Below are positions 63,938-64,000 of a DNA stretch of 64,000 nt, in pieces. A program made the position numbers and the translations under genes. The notes beneath the pieces were generated by a model. It searched no databases. It worked only from the letters and a program-made list of their open reading frames with translations, and had not been told where the DNA came from. The stretch lies in contig NZ_VLOG01000048.1 of NCBI RefSeq assembly GCF_007655305.1, positions 25,917 to 89,916 of the forward strand. Reading direction: 5' to 3'. The stretch's first letter is position 1. The number at the start of each line of letters is the position of its first letter. This DNA is from Algoriphagus algorifonticola. GTDB taxonomy: Bacteria > Bacteroidota > Bacteroidia > Cytophagales > Cyclobacteriaceae.

Positions 63938-64000
63938 TATGTATATCCGCTTTCTTACCAGTAACAACCAAATACGGCTTATTGTCAGCTAAATGGATCA
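63938..64000. repeat. Dispersed about 190-bp repeat, copy C, cut by window end
   Basis: TATATCCGCTTTCTTACCAG, ATACGGCTTATTGTC and AGCTAAATGGATCA align with the start of copies A and B. It continues beyond the window. Confidence 0.75.

Overview
The window looks like a chromosome segment of a Bacteroidota bacterium, most likely order Cytophagales (Cyclobacteriaceae/Algoriphagus-like). The support is family content: SusC/SusD pair with ECF sigma and FecR, GH97, DUF4136, DUF1460, DUF3024, DUF6933, DUF6600, clade II NosZ, AT-rich intergenic DNA, TAnnTTTG -7 boxes, and Bacteroidota-type dispersed repeats. The genus is an inference. No rRNA, tRNA, CRISPR array or prophage was recognised.

Layout. 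1-13.9 kb: a DUF6600 protein cut by the window edge, then a loose carbohydrate group of two Gfo/Idh/MocA oxidoreductases (one Tat-exported), a haem-binding cytochrome, a PqaA-like hydrolase, a GH97 glycosidase, a sialidase and a sulfatase. 14.2-30.1 kb: an anaerobic/nitrogen-oxide island. It holds two Rrf2 regulators, two Ric (YtfE/ScdA) iron-sulfur repair proteins, an NnrS-like membrane protein, a fasciclin lipoprotein, a class III ribonucleotide reductase with its activase, and a clade II nos operon (membrane protein-cytochrome c fusion, nosZ, a NosB-position membrane protein, nosL, nosD, nosF, nosY). 30.3-51 kb: mixed housekeeping and regulatory genes with many repeats and gene remnants. 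51.3-62.2 kb: a SusCD locus run by an ECF sigma/FecR pair, followed by a 3-keto-disaccharide-hydrolase-type protein and a dehydrogenase-like protein with a cytochrome c domain. 62.8-64 kb: two small SRPBCC/NTF2-like genes.

Most notable points. (1) The class III RNR appears split: the large NrdD ends just after its zinc site, and the glycyl-radical tail (RVMGY) is a separate overlapping 56-residue ORF between nrdD and nrdG. (2) A palindrome close to GGATA-N4-TATCC, always 14 nt, lies before both rrf2 genes, both ric genes, nrdD and the fasciclin gene (seven sites). This suggests one Rrf2 regulon linking NO stress, anaerobic dNTP synthesis and N2O respiration. (3) The predicted redox membrane protein upstream of nosZ is fused in frame to a complete cytochrome c lipoprotein precursor. 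(4) A Dps-like protein keeps all four ferroxidase residues but carries an export signal. (5) A RAYT pseudogene, REPIN-like elements, and duplicated 3' gene tails (sulfatase, DUF3024) mark past rearrangements.

Limits: all family calls come from reading the sequence. No database search was run.
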